From: Branchiostoma floridae | Lineage: Eukaryota > Chordata > Leptocardii > Amphioxiformes > Branchiostomatidae | Length of the DNA stretch: 64,000 nt | Assembly: GCF_000003815.2 (NCBI RefSeq) | Contig: NC_049996.1 | Location: forward strand, 14,551,149 to 14,615,148 | Direction of reading: 5' to 3' | Shown here: piece after piece, positions 43,100 to 59,099 of the stretch | Numbering within the stretch: position 1 is the stretch's first letter | How the letters are laid out: each line of letters begins with the position of its first letter | Notes under the pieces: model-generated | Databases searched by the model: none | What the model saw: only the letters and a program-made list of their open reading frames with translations | What the model was told of the DNA's origin: nothing | Made by a program: the position numbers and the translations under genes

Positions 43100-44278
43100 A
43101 ATGGGTCTTTCTGGTTAGTTTTACTATTCCCTATGGACATCCATTGAGAGGACATACATGTATCTAACTCCGTCCCTGCTTTCCTCCAATTCATACACCA
43201 AAATTTGGATTGGCTTTGGCAGAAATCAGCAAAAGAAAGTTTAAATACACTCACATCTAGCAAGAAGTCCTATTGGAAATTTGCATTCAGCCCTTGATCA
43301 GCATTAAAAGGGTTTACATACCTCTTGTTACTGCGTCCAGCGCGACCCCACATCCCGTTGCCCCTCCCCCGATCACCAGCACATCGAACTCGGGGGTCTC
43401 CTGTAGTGCTGTCAGGTTCGCCGCTCGCGACGGCAGGGGCCCTGGGGTGGGGGTGGGGGTGTCCGCCGCTACGACATGGGCTCTGTGTTTCTTAAAAGAA
43501 ATTAAGACAACAAGGCAATCAGTAATGGCAGACTTCACGACCTTAACTATACTACTTTGCAAGCATTTCAATCTCATGTATGGTATGTGTATACTTGTCA
43601 TCACAGACACACACACACACAGACAAGCATGCATACACACAAGTGCAAACACATGTACACGGTACATATACAGACAGACACACAGATAGACATACACACA
43701 AATTCACACAGACATACACACACATAAGCTTATGTACACACTCAGGCACAGACAGACGCACACACAGTAACACATGTACACAGACAAAGACAAATGCACA
43801 CACACACAGTGACACAGACAGAAACACATTTACACCAACAGACATACATGTACATACACAGACATGCATGGACGGGCAATATTTCACTCTCTTTGGGGTG
43901 AGAGACAGTATACTACAATTCCTGATTTTTTCAATGTACTGTTATGTTCACAGTTTTCACTGTGAAGACTATAACGTGAACTTATCATTACTGATAACAA
44001 ATAAATCACAGCCTTTTTTAATGCGCACTTGTCACGACAGTGAACATTAAGTTCCGAGAACAAGTTAAATTTTCTCAGACCGTGAAAATTTGGTACCGTG
44101 AAGACAAGGTGAATTACAGTATCAAGATGGAAAATGAACATGAAATAAACAAAAGAACCACATTAAGGTTACTTACTTTATTGCTCTTACTTCTTGAGTA
44201 CGTTGAGAATGCGTAGACAGTACCAGCAGCTCCCCCTGCCGCAAGCAGAGTGCGGCGCAGGCTCCAAAAGCTGGTCAT
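27965..44278 (-). CDS. GPD2: Mitochondrial FAD glycerol-3-phosphate dehydrogenase
   Basis: Oxidises glycerol-3-phosphate to dihydroxyacetone phosphate and passes electrons to quinone at the outer face of the inner mitochondrial membrane. Coding exons: 44177-44278, 43322-43490, 42797-42921, 42129-42226, 40793-40956, 40134-40295, 39002-39146, 38077-38270, 36411-36545, 35923-36104, 34376-34507, 33291-33449, 32510-32701, 32285-32383, then either 30759-30881 or 27965-28102. All junctions are GT-AG and phases close: 686 shared codons, 726 or 731 residues, matching animal GPD2. Visible: presequence ([12 protein letters not shown]), FAD Rossmann motif GGGATG at about 75-80, [28 protein letters not shown], and a canonical EF-hand loop [12 protein letters not shown] (672-683). 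The first EF-hand region ([10 protein letters not shown]) has lost acidic ligands. Very many repeats and transposons lie in its introns. Confidence 0.97.
28107..28530. other. Homopolymer-rich, probably low-quality sequence
   Basis: Long G and C runs. The part 28130-28215 looks like a corrupted version of 28515-28610 (GGGCAAGA..., AAATTCTAAA / GATTCTAAAT, GGGGACATCC / AGGGACATCC). The poly-proline frames here are artefacts of the runs. Read errors or a badly resolved duplication are likely. Confidence 0.6.
28559..28624. repeat. Near-perfect palindrome
   Basis: CATCCTCCTATGCAGGGACA pairs with TGTCCCTGTGTAGGAGGATG, with a short loop. It would form a strong hairpin and is a likely MITE remnant. 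Confidence 0.7.
28911..29110. mobile_element. Second copy of the 3.2-kb palindromic element
   Basis: Inverted ends around ACACATGCAC ... GTGTCAAAG and TTTGACATATTACCCGCAAT ... CACATGCAT, related to the element at 3238-3440. Diverged, non-coding, in the GPD2 intron between exons a and b. Confidence 0.5.
29234..29516. mobile_element. Inverted-repeat element
   Basis: The left arm TCTCACAGTTCCGAATGAGC ... GCATTGTGGTT pairs imperfectly with the right arm ... CCACAATGCATCATGACTGC ... AACCATGAGA over about 55 bp. Non-coding. Possibly a distant relative of the 3.2-kb family. Confidence 0.55.
30759..30881 (-). CDS. GPD2: GPD2 alternative terminal exon a (proximal)
   Basis: Acceptor ACCCAG at 30882-30887, then 40 codons and TGA. 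Reads [20 protein letters not shown] ... PTHRSGGGV. The ending resembles the usual animal GPD2 C-terminus (a short basic stretch then a Gly-rich end), so this is the canonical-looking form. Phase 0, compatible with the exon at 32285. Confidence 0.87.
   Translation of the reverse strand: MMIAARLGYVTLSRLDRIMALTDQMVEKKAIPTHRSGGGV
30895..31880. repeat. Degenerate short tandem array in GPD2 intron
   Basis: About 25 or more imperfect copies of a 30-50 bp unit with consensus near TGCATTTTTCAAAAGCATTGG then TTACACAG. It starts right at the intronic side of the exon a acceptor and decays with distance. Confidence 0.75.
32752..32941. mobile_element. MITE, TACTGTAATTC family, copy 1
   Basis: Ends TACTGTAATTC and GAATTACAGTA. 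The inner segments share TTCACGGTCTGAGAAAAT with a second copy at 43937-44121. Both are in GPD2 introns. Confidence 0.7.
33510..33700 (-). pseudogene. LRR-Ig tail fragment plus duplicated GPD2 exon start
   Basis: 33510-33624 matches the LRR-Ig cytoplasmic tail coding sequence (minus strand, reads [12 protein letters not shown] ... EEGTLGGHY) although the gene family lies more than 7 kb away. Next to it, 33627-33700 duplicates the first codons and acceptor of the GPD2 exon at 33291-33449 (true copy around 33422-33490). The insertion is therefore bracketed by two copies of a GPD2 exon/intron border. Confidence 0.8.
33950..34270. mobile_element. Degenerate relative of the 27.6-kb hAT-like element
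   Basis: Shares the internal order AACTTGTGAATGG, GACTCCCACT and CTCTTGTTATTTTC with 27650-27840 but has lost clear terminal repeats. Confidence 0.55.
35091..35177 (-). other. GPD2: Extra copy of 29 codons of GPD2 exon, copy 1
   Basis: Reads [16 protein letters not shown] ... DFGLENE, 29 open codons, preceded by a TCAG acceptor and followed by a GTAAG donor. It is phase 0 on both sides, so inclusion would not shift the frame. It corresponds to the 3' part of exon 35923-36104, with His for Tyr and Glu for Val. Confidence 0.7.
35181..35255. repeat. (CATT)n/(CATC)n/(CACT)n microsatellite
   Basis: Perfect and near-perfect tetranucleotide repeats directly upstream of exon copy 1. Shorter CATT runs flank the other copies too. 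Confidence 0.9.
35276..35600 (+). repeat. Possible unclassified dispersed repeat
   Basis: GC-richer insert ending ACGGCCGGATATCCTTCCTG then CGCCAACC, a terminus that looks like a conserved repeat end. Not coding. The family is uncertain. Confidence 0.3.
35778..35864 (-). other. GPD2: Extra copy of 29 codons of GPD2 exon, copy 2
   Basis: Identical in peptide to the true exon end ([16 protein letters not shown] ... VQDFGLENE). TCAG acceptor, GTAAT donor, phase 0-0, 87 bases. It could be a cassette exon or an inert duplicate. Confidence 0.7.
36131..36290 (+). repeat. Interspersed repeat, copy 2, with inverted half
   Basis: Carries GATGAAGGCTAGACATAC, AAGCAGTTACTC and ACTGGATATGATTTTGGA, then turns back on itself (CCAAAATCATATCCAGTTGC). 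Same family as 5689-5785 and 52838-52945. Confidence 0.6.
36545..36850. repeat. GPD2: Three copies of a 100-bp repeat at a GPD2 acceptor
   Basis: The stretch ACTTGAAAAAGACTT starts at 36545, 36645 and 36745, an exact 100-bp spacing. The first copy coincides with the acceptor side of exon 36411-36545. Copies keep AG-type acceptor-like ends but no exon sequence. Confidence 0.85.
37706..38048. mobile_element. MITE, CAGGGCTCRAAATAC family, copy 1
   Basis: Starts CAGGGCTCAAAATACC and ends GTATTTCGAGTCCTG. The interior has many CTGCA-rich short repeats (GTGCAGGTA). Highly similar to the next copy. A solitary related end lies at 37343. Confidence 0.75.
38308..38639. mobile_element. MITE, CAGGGCTCRAAATAC family, copy 2
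   Basis: Starts CAGGGCTCGAAATACC and ends GTATTTCGAGCCCTG. It flanks the GPD2 exon 38077-38270 on the other side from copy 1, so the exon is bracketed by two elements in the same orientation. Confidence 0.8.
39604..39837. mobile_element. piggyBac-like MITE with TTAA ends
   Basis: Begins TTAACCCTTAAACTG and ends CAGTTTAAGGGTTAA. TTAA flanks plus CCCTTAAA-type TIRs fit piggyBac-type insertion. The interior has CCGGATATATCCGG palindromes. No transposase. Confidence 0.75.
39927..39986 (-). other. GPD2: Duplicate of a GPD2 exon 3' end, donor lost
   Basis: Reads [15 protein letters not shown], matching the end of exon 40134-40295, about 200 bp away in the intron. The donor GT has become TT in the copy. 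Confidence 0.75.
40983..41035 (-). mobile_element. LINE 3' tail fragment
   Basis: Minus strand reads ACAAAGGTCTTCATTCATTC, matching the tail at 11190-11220. Confidence 0.4.
41605..42148 (-). repeat. GPD2: 34-bp minisatellite of 5' splice sites next to GPD2 exon
   Basis: Sixteen near-identical 34-bp units; on the gene's strand each reads CATGTTACCTGTCTACAG then GTGAGAACACACCTGT. The unit is the last six codons of exon 42129-42226 (MLPVYR) plus its donor and intron start. The exon-proximal unit is the real junction; the other fifteen are downstream in the intron. Confidence 0.95.
42534..42796 (-). repeat. GPD2: Two tandem copies of a GPD2 exon 3' end with donor
   Basis: Period about 127 bp. 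Each copy contains about 22 codons ([20 protein letters not shown] ...) and a CAG-GTGAAT donor, matching the end of exon 42797-42921, plus intron sequence rich in TTTGCATAA. Confidence 0.9.
43066..43095. repeat. (GT)n microsatellite
   Basis: About 15 uninterrupted GT units in a GPD2 intron. Confidence 0.95.
43600..43870. repeat. CA/ACAG-rich imperfect microsatellite
   Basis: Long run of ACAC and CAGACA motifs on the + strand. The cysteine-rich frames on the other strand are by-products. Confidence 0.85.
43937..44121. mobile_element. MITE, TACTGTAATTC family, copy 2
   Basis: Ends TACTG... and GAATTACAGTA; the interior TTCTCAGACCGTGAA matches copy 1 in inverse orientation. Confidence 0.65.
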
Positions 44279-44654
44279 GGTTTATCCGTCCGCTTACCCT
44301 GTCAACAACAACATAACATGCAAAATATTTACAAAAATAACTGATTTCAAAACCAAACTTCTACATCAAACAATCAATACCCAGATTTAAAAAAAAAAAC
44401 ACACCACTAAAAGAGAAATGCCAACTTTATGTTTTTAAAACCCATCTCATGAAGGTCAAATAATTGCTAATTACTAGGTACTGGTATCCTGGACACAGCT
44501 AAGTAAATGTAGTCTAAAGATTGACACATGAAAAATGCTTGTCAAATGTCAAACTCTTCATATCAAAATGGCATAACAAATGATTGAGTTAAAATCTGCC
44601 TTTTGTACACTGTCTAAAATCTGTATTCAGGTCCCAATTTTGGACAAGTACATG

Positions 44655-44866
44655 TACTGTAAATGCATTTAAGTTCGCGGGGATTTAATTTCGCGGTAGC
44701 GGGAAAAATGACTTTTCGCGGTGGATTTAATTTCGCGGTAACACCATCTACTGCAATCTAATACCTTAATAGAAAAATGTTCGCGGTGGATTTAATTTCG
44801 CGGTAAAGTGGTCGACGCGAAAACCGCGAACATTAATCCACCGCGAACATTTCTGCATTTACAGTA
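44655..44866. mobile_element. MITE, TACTGTAAATGCA family, intact copy
   Basis: TIRs TACTGTAAATGCA and TGCATTTACAGTA. The interior is built of repeated TTTAATTTCGCGGT modules and their complements (CCGCGAACATTAATCCACC). Confidence 0.85.
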
Positions 44867-46227
44867 CTTGTGAAATGTGTTTTGTAACTTGTTTCTGAAT
44901 GTCCAGCTCCTAAACATAGAGCAGTGTGTGACCTGACATGACCTTTCATATCTCAATAGGTAGGGGACATTATCAGATTACAGTGGAGTTACTCAGGTTT
45001 CAAAATACTACAAATTCATTTAAGTTAAAGGGTATGAAAGTTCATGGTAGGGTGAAAATGATCAGGCATTCACAGTGGCCACACAGATTGCAACACACAG
45101 AAAATCTGTCTTATAAGTTATAGCATTATGATGATTATATGACACAACTGTCTGTGAATATTACAAGATTAACAGTAGTAAGATGACTGAAGAGGCAAGG
45201 TCAAGTCTAAACCACAACAACAAAGAAAAAATGTACAGAGGTAGACCTCGGTCTCTACACATAAAACTAGACCAGCATCCTGATCCTTATATTCTTTTTT
45301 CATCAGAGATACGTTAGTAATTAATATATCCAGCTAACATTTTTTTAAAAATCTTTGACAGTCTAAAGACTTTTAGTTTTCACTTATGCTGTCCATAACT
45401 TCCAAACGTCACTAAAATACGAGCCAGATACAAGTTTCAAGAACATGTGGTTTGCGTTTCTGTCAGGGTCATCAAGATAACATAACATTCATGTCAGCAC
45501 TATTTGGGGTTTGTTCCTTCTTTTGTTTTTTTGTTATACATATGCTGAGTAAACTACCTTCAACTTTCTAGCATAACAGTCACTAACATTTTAGTAACAA
45601 ACAAGTTTCGTAAAAGCTGAATAAGCCTGAGTGTTAGCTTAATTTGATCCCCTCCACACAGGTAACTGAAAGGTTTATCTATCAATATCAATGATATCGA
45701 GTTAACAAGCAAAATATTCAGCCAGCATTAGCATTTAACTTATGCATCATGTATACAAAATATGAAAGATTACACAATAATCAAACTTGTCGAAATATAG
45801 ATACATCAGGCAGTGTCCATTCAAAAGTGACAGTGGTTACTATGGCAACGATATGACGTCACAAAGTGAAAGTGGCAATGTCAACAGTTGTGCACAGTGG
45901 CTTATTAAAAATTCATGAACACAAAATGTTATGACATAATATTTCAAGGCACTAAAACACGTAAGTCGTAAAATACAACTCTGTACGACGTACAACTGGT
46001 GTATGGGCGTACATTGTGTCAGACTTTGGAGAAAAACTGGAAATTTTGTTATTTGCTGCATGCTTTTATTAAAACATGATGAAATCTCGCGCCTTCCTGG
46101 ACTTTGAAATTTGTGTTTTGAAAAAAATATACGATCGCCACTTCGCCGTAAGAAGTCTGTAGAAATTCTTCAGATTCAACCAAGCTTCTTAAGTAAGTGG
46201 AAAAATCTTATGAAATCGTGATCTTAC

Positions 46228-46323
46228 CTTAGATATGATCAACACGACATGATAGCAGCTGACATTGCATCATAAAACCCTCCATGACCCCTAGTGACCT
46301 CTGTTGAGCTGGAAAGTTACATT
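46228..46323 (-). other. GPD2: Candidate 5' untranslated exon of GPD2
   Basis: Bounded by a TTACAG acceptor at about 46324 and an AAG-GTAAGATC donor at 46228, upstream of the coding exon. The acceptor side of that coding exon is TTGACAG at about 44299. Inferred from splice signals only. Confidence 0.3.
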
Positions 46324-46329
46324 CTGTAA

Positions 46330-48600
46330 TAGGGGAGAACATAATATTGTCAAAATTTTATAGCGTAGAAAATAAGGACATTATAAGAATTCAAAACATG
46401 GCAAGAAGATATTTATGCTGATAAATAGCTACATAATTGTCCAATGACCTGATTTCAAAGCACAAAATTAAGATTCCCTTTTTCTAATAGACTTTTCCAT
46501 TGTAGGGTCATAGGTCACTGCTGCCCGCCATTTTTTGACAGGAGAATGTCGTCCGACGACTTTTTGCTTTGTTGCTTTATTTGTGTTTTGCCCGTATAAA
46601 CTTACGTGTGCTCGACTCAGAAAGAATGGGTGCTATATTGATGCATATAATGAATAGCATATGTGGTTTTAAATGTTGGAATTTGGGCTGGTATGTGGCG
46701 AATTTTATGTAGGATTATGATAACGTTACACTTGTCCTTGGTTGCATGTTGATGTATGTGTTTACCTTCATATTTTGTTCCCACAGAAATTTCCAGAAAA
46801 GCAGTAAGTTTCTTGTCGTTGTTTATACTGTTCAAGTTTCTCTTGTTCATGTTGTCTTTATTTAGCCATTTTCTCGGCATACACTATTATATATTCAAGT
46901 ATTTTTCTGTTGTGCAGTGTTTTGTGACATGTGCATGTTTGTAGCATATCGCTAGATGTCGCTAGTGAGCCGTAGACAAAACTCCGCGACATGAGAACCT
47001 CCCTCACTTCAATTTGCGCCTCTTTCTATGTATAATAGAGTTGAACTTTCAACTATTAACGTTATATATGCTTGCTTCCAAATATTTTGTGCTGGTGTTG
47101 TTCTTTAGTTTTACTATATCGTAACTGAAACATATTTCCCAACCATTGGAATTATACTTATACTTATAGTTTGTTTTTTTTAAATACTTAGTACATTTTT
47201 TAAGTTATACATATACAATTTGTTGAAGGCGAGCAAGTGGGTTGATGAACTGCAGACACATTGGTACGGGTGTCAACAAAGTGACCTTTTGCTTACAAGT
47301 TTTCCTCCCATATTCTAGCCGGACAGTTTTATAAATCTTTGTCATGTGGTTGGACAGTGGGGTTTCTAGATATTTTTTAATCATTGCTGTTGTTTTCTCT
47401 TTATCCACATGGTTAAAGTCGCCAGGCAGACATTTCAGCTGGATGAAAAAGAGAAGAATTTGACCAAATAGGGACAAATAAGTTACTAAGGGTTTTCAGC
47501 CAGTCTTTTGCAGTCTACTGTAAATGCATTTAATTTCGCGGGGATTTAATTTCGCGGTAGCTGTCTGTGAATATTACAAGATTAACAGTAGTAAGATGAC
47601 TGAAGAGACTGCAGTCTAATACAATTATAGAAAAATGTTCGCGGTGGATTTAAGTTCGCAGTGAAGTGGTCACCGCGAAAACCGCGAACATTAATCCACC
47701 GCGAACATTTCTGCATTTACAGTATCCCGCGGCCGGTCAGTTCACTCTTAGTAGGCCAATGCATTAACTCTAATAGACTTTTATTCCAAACTTTGCCAAA
47801 TTCTCCTATTACTATTAGCCCAGGGGGGAGTCTGGTAGAGGCTAGCTTTGTTAGTTGGCTACTGGTCACATGTGCTTTCATTCATTCTTTCTCTCTCTTT
47901 GCTTCACAGTGTGCAAAATATGCACTTGCACATTGTAACCACTTTTTGCTTGGGGCAACTTACTTCTAAACTCAGGTTGCACAGGGTGCCAATTAGATTT
48001 TGAGCCTCTGAACTCGATTTTGTTGTCAATTTACTTGGAAGAAATAAATTGACCGAGGCAGCTCCATTTAATATCAGCCAAGCATGTATATATTGTACCT
48101 TTTTTTTTCAGAAATTAGTGAATTGTACGAGGTGGTGCAACTTGAAATTCAGTTGTGCAACCTAGTTTTTGCCCCAGGTTGCACACTGTGCAACCTGGCT
48201 CAGAAAAGTATTTTGTACACTGATTTCATTCTTTCCCTCTCTGTGCTTCCTTCTCGTGTGCTCATCTTTTGCTGAGATAAATCACATATTATGCACTTGT
48301 ACGTATACCATCCTTCCCACCCAACTAAAGTACTTGTAAGCCCGGGGCCAAGTGTGATTGGATATCATTTTCTATCTATTGATGGACTGAGGTCATTTAC
48401 ATGTAAACTACAGTGATATTGTAGATTCATTTATATAACCTGTGCTATTTATTGGATATCATTGTATATATGTAGTTACGGACTGAGTTCATTTACTTGT
48501 TAACTACAGTGATATTTGCAATTGTAGTGTCATGTAATGTAACCTGTGCTATTTCTGAAAGTTTAATACCATGAGTAGATAAAAAAAAAAAAACAAGTAC
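46330..48600. other. Intergenic between GPD2 and NR4A
   Basis: No gene recognised on either strand. It probably includes the GPD2 promoter (about 46.4-46.6 kb) and a rearranged MITE (47516-47724). The 47.9-48.2 kb stretch has repeated GTTGCACA/GGTGC motifs related to 37.55-37.68 kb. Confidence 0.5.
47516..47724. mobile_element. MITE, TACTGTAAATGCA family, carrying a captured 47-bp segment
   Basis: Same ends and flanking modules as 44655-44866, but the middle is replaced at 47561-47607 by a segment identical to 45148-45194, which is not part of the element family. Confidence 0.85.
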
Positions 48601-49839
48601 TTCATAATGTTACAAACTTTATTCATAGCCGTGGCAATATTCATCATACAAAACTTTATATCATAAATCCACTATTTCATGTACAAATGTCGAAGCTTGG
48701 CTTTAGTATTAGTAGGTCGGTACAAAGCAACATAGTGAAAAGTGTGTTTGCGGGCACGTGACATGTATAGGGTTTCACACGCATGCGTAGATGTTCCCAA
48801 CATGGTTCGTGAGAAAGAACGTATGCTAATGATGAGAAACTGACACAACATCGTCACCAAATGTCACATACGTCATAAAATCTGAAGAAATTACGTCATT
48901 GCACCATGGGTGTGACAAGAGTGTTCGAAACCTAATCATAATCTACATGAAGTGATGTCATAATCCACTGGAAGTTACAACATAACATATGCAAAACAAG
49001 TTGTGATACGGCAATGTCCCTCTAACAAACTCTATTGTGATCAAGTGCTCTTTTTTCTTATCAAACTTCTAAAGCCACAACTACACACAAAGTGCTTTTA
49101 GGGAAATACTGAAGTGGAAGTCATATTTAACATATTCAAAAACAGAATTCATCTTGAGTTCAAAATTCAAATATATATTTTTGCACCTACGGACATTGAA
49201 ACCATGGTTTTACAGACCAACCTATGAGGGACACCGCTATAGCTAGCATTGTGACATGGTTTTTCACTGCACATTTTCTGACAAGTTTACTACACTGAAA
49301 ACTGCTGCACGGTATAGACTTCTCCCACGAACACATGTGAAACAGTAAAAAAAATGGCTCACGACACGATCGCCATGGTAACGGGTTCTCACACCGAGAT
49401 CCCGGATGTTGACGTCACCGTGGACGACATACACACTTATGTCTTGTCCAATGGTGTTACAATAAACTTGGGTGACTGAGACTTCATTAGTAAGTACAAA
49501 CGTGTAAAAATTCCCTACTCTAGGACACAAAGACACGGGACAAATATTTATGCACATATTTTTTCGCCGACGACGACACAGATTAGAGTCAACTTGGACT
49601 TGGGAGTTACATTCATCACTTTACAAAGAGCTTCGTGTAGTCTTCTTCTTTGTGGAAAACATCCTTGGTACATTATAAACATTTCTTAAGACACCATGCT
49701 TGGATCACTTGAAACATTCCCATCATAATTTCTGTTTGATTTTTTTGTTGTTGCTAGTCTTTTTTTTCATAGACCTTTAAGGAATTGATTTATTGCTAAT
49801 CTATGAATTCAATGTAGCCAGAATAATCGCACACTGTTC

Positions 49840-50390
49840 AACACCAGGGCTTGGTAGCCAGGCCTGGCAGCCTGGAGTGGGTCCGGTCACGGACTTTCCG
49901 CAAACCCTTCCGAGGAAGACTCGTTTTCCAACAACACTTTTGCAACAAACCAACAAGTTTGCGAGCTGTCTCCCCAGAAGGGCGGCCTATTAGCAAGTAT
50001 TGACTGGAAATTTCGATTTCTTGCCGGGCCAGGACGCTTGCCGCCTGGGTACGCCCAGGAAACGAGCCTCGTGGGGGACCGAGCGCGAGCCGAAATGTCA
50101 CGGAAACCCCGGGCGCGGCGAGTTAGATCGGGCGATCGATACGTCCACTAGCCGTGGCTCGGGCAGACAATTACCAAAATCATCGCCTTCATTTTGTTAA
50201 ATAGGATTTTCGGCGAGGTACGATATTGGGGTAATACACCGGGGATATGGATGGAATCCCTCGGATTTAGATCAGCTCAAGTGTTGAAATCACGGCCTGT
50301 GTGGTCTCCCCCGTGGTTTATCACTAGCGCTTGGTCCCACAACACCAAAGAAAGCCACCGACACTATAAATCCTTATAAAGTAACCAAGT
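49840..50390. other. GC-rich block of unknown role
   Basis: Markedly higher GC and CpG content than its surroundings (for example GGGCGCGGCGAG). Short frames on both strands have no recognised domain. It could be a separate promoter or exon, or a GC-rich insertion. Confidence 0.35.
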
Positions 50391-50798
50391 CTCCATGTAT
50401 TGGATACAAGGAAAATTGTGACGGTTGCATGCAACACTCCGAAATTTGTAAGTATCTAATTCAACACCTATATGAAGAAATTTCAGAAAGTTCAAATTAA
50501 AAGATATTTGTTTCAAGCAACCCAAGCACGGTGTCTAGCTAGGCTCGAAAGCCTCAAAGATTGATACAACATTTGGTTCCTCCAGAACTACACAGTCACA
50601 CATAATGTCACATCTCGTTCTTTTCTAGTCATTTGTTGTTTCCTGCTGTTGTTGTTGTTTACGCAACAAACAATTGTTGACCAGTTTCCATCATATGAAC
50701 AGCTCACAAGCCTTACAAAACGATCTTAGCGGTTGTGTTAGACCTCTGCTAGCTTTGGATTGACCAGCATGAACTTTTTTTTGTTGTAAGGCACCAAA

Positions 50799-50810
50799 TA
50801 TAAATAAATA
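50799..50810 (-). promoter_or_regulatory. NR4A: AU-rich mRNA instability element
   Basis: The transcript strand reads UAUUUAUUUAUA, overlapping AUUUA pentamers. Such elements are usual in short-lived immediate-early mRNAs, and NR4A genes are immediate-early genes. Confidence 0.55.
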
Positions 50811-50871
50811 GCTCATCGAGTTTAATACATATACATTCCTCTCTGTACACGGGTTAGCATATATTAGTGTA

Positions 50872-51073
50872 AGTACCGAATGCACACCCCCAAACAAGTG
50901 CTTAGAATGGTACAACCGAACCGGTACATATGAAGACGTAGAACACACATGATGTTCTAAAAACACCATGGTGTTCTAGGATTCTAGAACAACAGGTGCG
51001 TACCACGTCATCATTATGTACCGGTTAGGCTGTACCATTCTAAGCACCTGTACGGGGGTGCACCTTTGGTACT
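50872..51073. mobile_element. Inverted-repeat MITE in NR4A 3'UTR
   Basis: About 59-bp imperfect inverted arms: AGTACCGAATGCACACCCCC ... ACCGGTACATA and TATGTACCGGTTAGGCTGTA ... TTGGTACT. Non-coding. Confidence 0.7.
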
Positions 51074-52212
51074 ATACATTAGCTTCCGGAGCGAACAAAA
51101 AAGCGTAAAAGCCAAGTATCTTTTACCTCTTAATCAAAACTGCTAGGCTTCGATAGAATATTTCAAACATAATTTTCTTAAAACTCAAAATATAACAAGC
51201 TTTAAAATACACCATGTCTGTTCTCTCTTGATCAAATAAAAATATTGTCATAAAGTTTTCTACAAATCGCGTTTCGCAAAATGCCATCTGAAACCTTCCC
51301 ACATAAAAGCCCTACCTCTAGGTTATAACGGAAGGGTATACTAGCCAGGGTTTTATATGTTTAAATCTTTTTAAAACTTTATCAAGCTAGAATCCACTAT
51401 CATATTAACCAATAAAAAAAAACGTCACCCATGATACCAGCATGAGTTCTTATGGATATGGGATGTACTATTATTTTCTGGGGATGTTATAATACTTTTT
51501 AAAAACGGCCTAGATGTCATTTTTATAAAAGAAAACATACGTTTTCGTTTTGTTTTACTTTCCTACCCATCCTGAGAAAATAATCAGGTATTCCACATTA
51601 AAAAAATTATTAGTTTGTCCGTCTATATTAATGTCATTAGGGCAAGAAATTAGATGTTATATTTTGTTAGCACCGTGGATACTGACTGTACAATCCCCTA
51701 TTTTCATCCATTTTGGTACCGTCCAAAGTAGGATGGCTCCAAAAAAGAGGACGAAAATATGGTTTTGAACAGTCATATCTCTTTTGCACATGTCCGCATG
51801 GGCCTATGAAATAAGAGTTTTAAAGTGTGAGAGGGGAACACTAAAAAGAGAGTTGGGCATCACTTCGGCAAGAATTCTAGGCATTTTCCTTTTTTTAAAG
51901 AAAAAATGATAAAAAAAGACTACGCAATTTCTCAAACGCTTTGGACGACAAACTCAACAGGCAACAAAATTTCATGTGGAAGGAAAAGAAATCTACAGAA
52001 CAAGCTTTTAAAAAGGATGAGAAAAGCAAAGGCCAGCTCAAAAAGTGAAGAATTTCGAAACTTATGGTAGACTTTCTTTGTCAAAGAATCGGACTCTTGC
52101 TGTGAGTTTTAGGTCTGAAGATATTCAGCAGTATGAAAGTGGAAAGTGTTTTTAGACGAAGGAGGATGTGTTTAAGAGTTGGTCATTTCTTTCCCCCTTG
52201 CTGTCCTAGCTT

Positions 52213-58806
<6,594 letters not shown>

Positions 58807-59063
58807 CGTTATAGGCCGACCGCTTTGCTAGAGTCTCTGTACACGAGTGTTAAGGCAAGGAGGGCGTTTGCTAACTAGACAAGAGAGCCAGGGTGCCCGC
58901 CGCCGCACTACCAGGAGCACAGAGGTTAACCCTTCCCGTAACCTCTCCCAACTTCGATCCGCTCGCGAAAATTGTAGCGGCGAAACCCGCGAGAGAGCCG
59001 GCCGGGATTTAATTACGCAAGTTTCCGCGGGGAAAAGTCGAGTTCGACGCATCGTTATTGTGA
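58807..59063 (-). other. NR4A: Probable NR4A 5'UTR
   Basis: GC-rich sequence between the first ATG and the TATA-like element. It contains no upstream coding domain. Confidence 0.35.
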
Positions 59064-59077
59064 AAATATATATATTT
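59064..59077 (-). promoter_or_regulatory. NR4A: Candidate TATA box of NR4A
   Basis: AAATATATATATTT, read on the minus strand, lies about 260 bases upstream of the first coding ATG and opens into GC-rich leader sequence. No transcript evidence. Confidence 0.3.
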
Positions 59078-59099
59078 GGAAAGAGAGGAAGTTAGTTAC

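Larger units (their letters stand above)
48618..52212 (-). other. NR4A: Long 3'UTR of the NR4A gene
   Basis: No other gene is recognisable between the NR4A stop (52213) and a canonical AATAAA on the minus strand at 48618-48623. The implied 3'UTR is about 3.6 kb. It contains an AU-rich element at 50799-50810, an inverted-repeat element at 50872-51073 and a GC-rich block at 49840-50390. Confidence 0.5.

Noticed and set aside
43552-43887. Cysteine/valine-rich frame on the minus strand
   Set aside because: It is the complement of a CA-rich microsatellite and crosses a GPD2 intron.
46617-48275. Small frames between GPD2 and NR4A as possible genes
   Set aside because: No domain, no conserved splice pattern, and parts overlap repeats or MITEs.
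49838-50101. 87-codon minus-strand frame in the GC-rich block
   Set aside because: Amino-acid sequence shows no recognisable motif; GC richness alone lengthens open frames.
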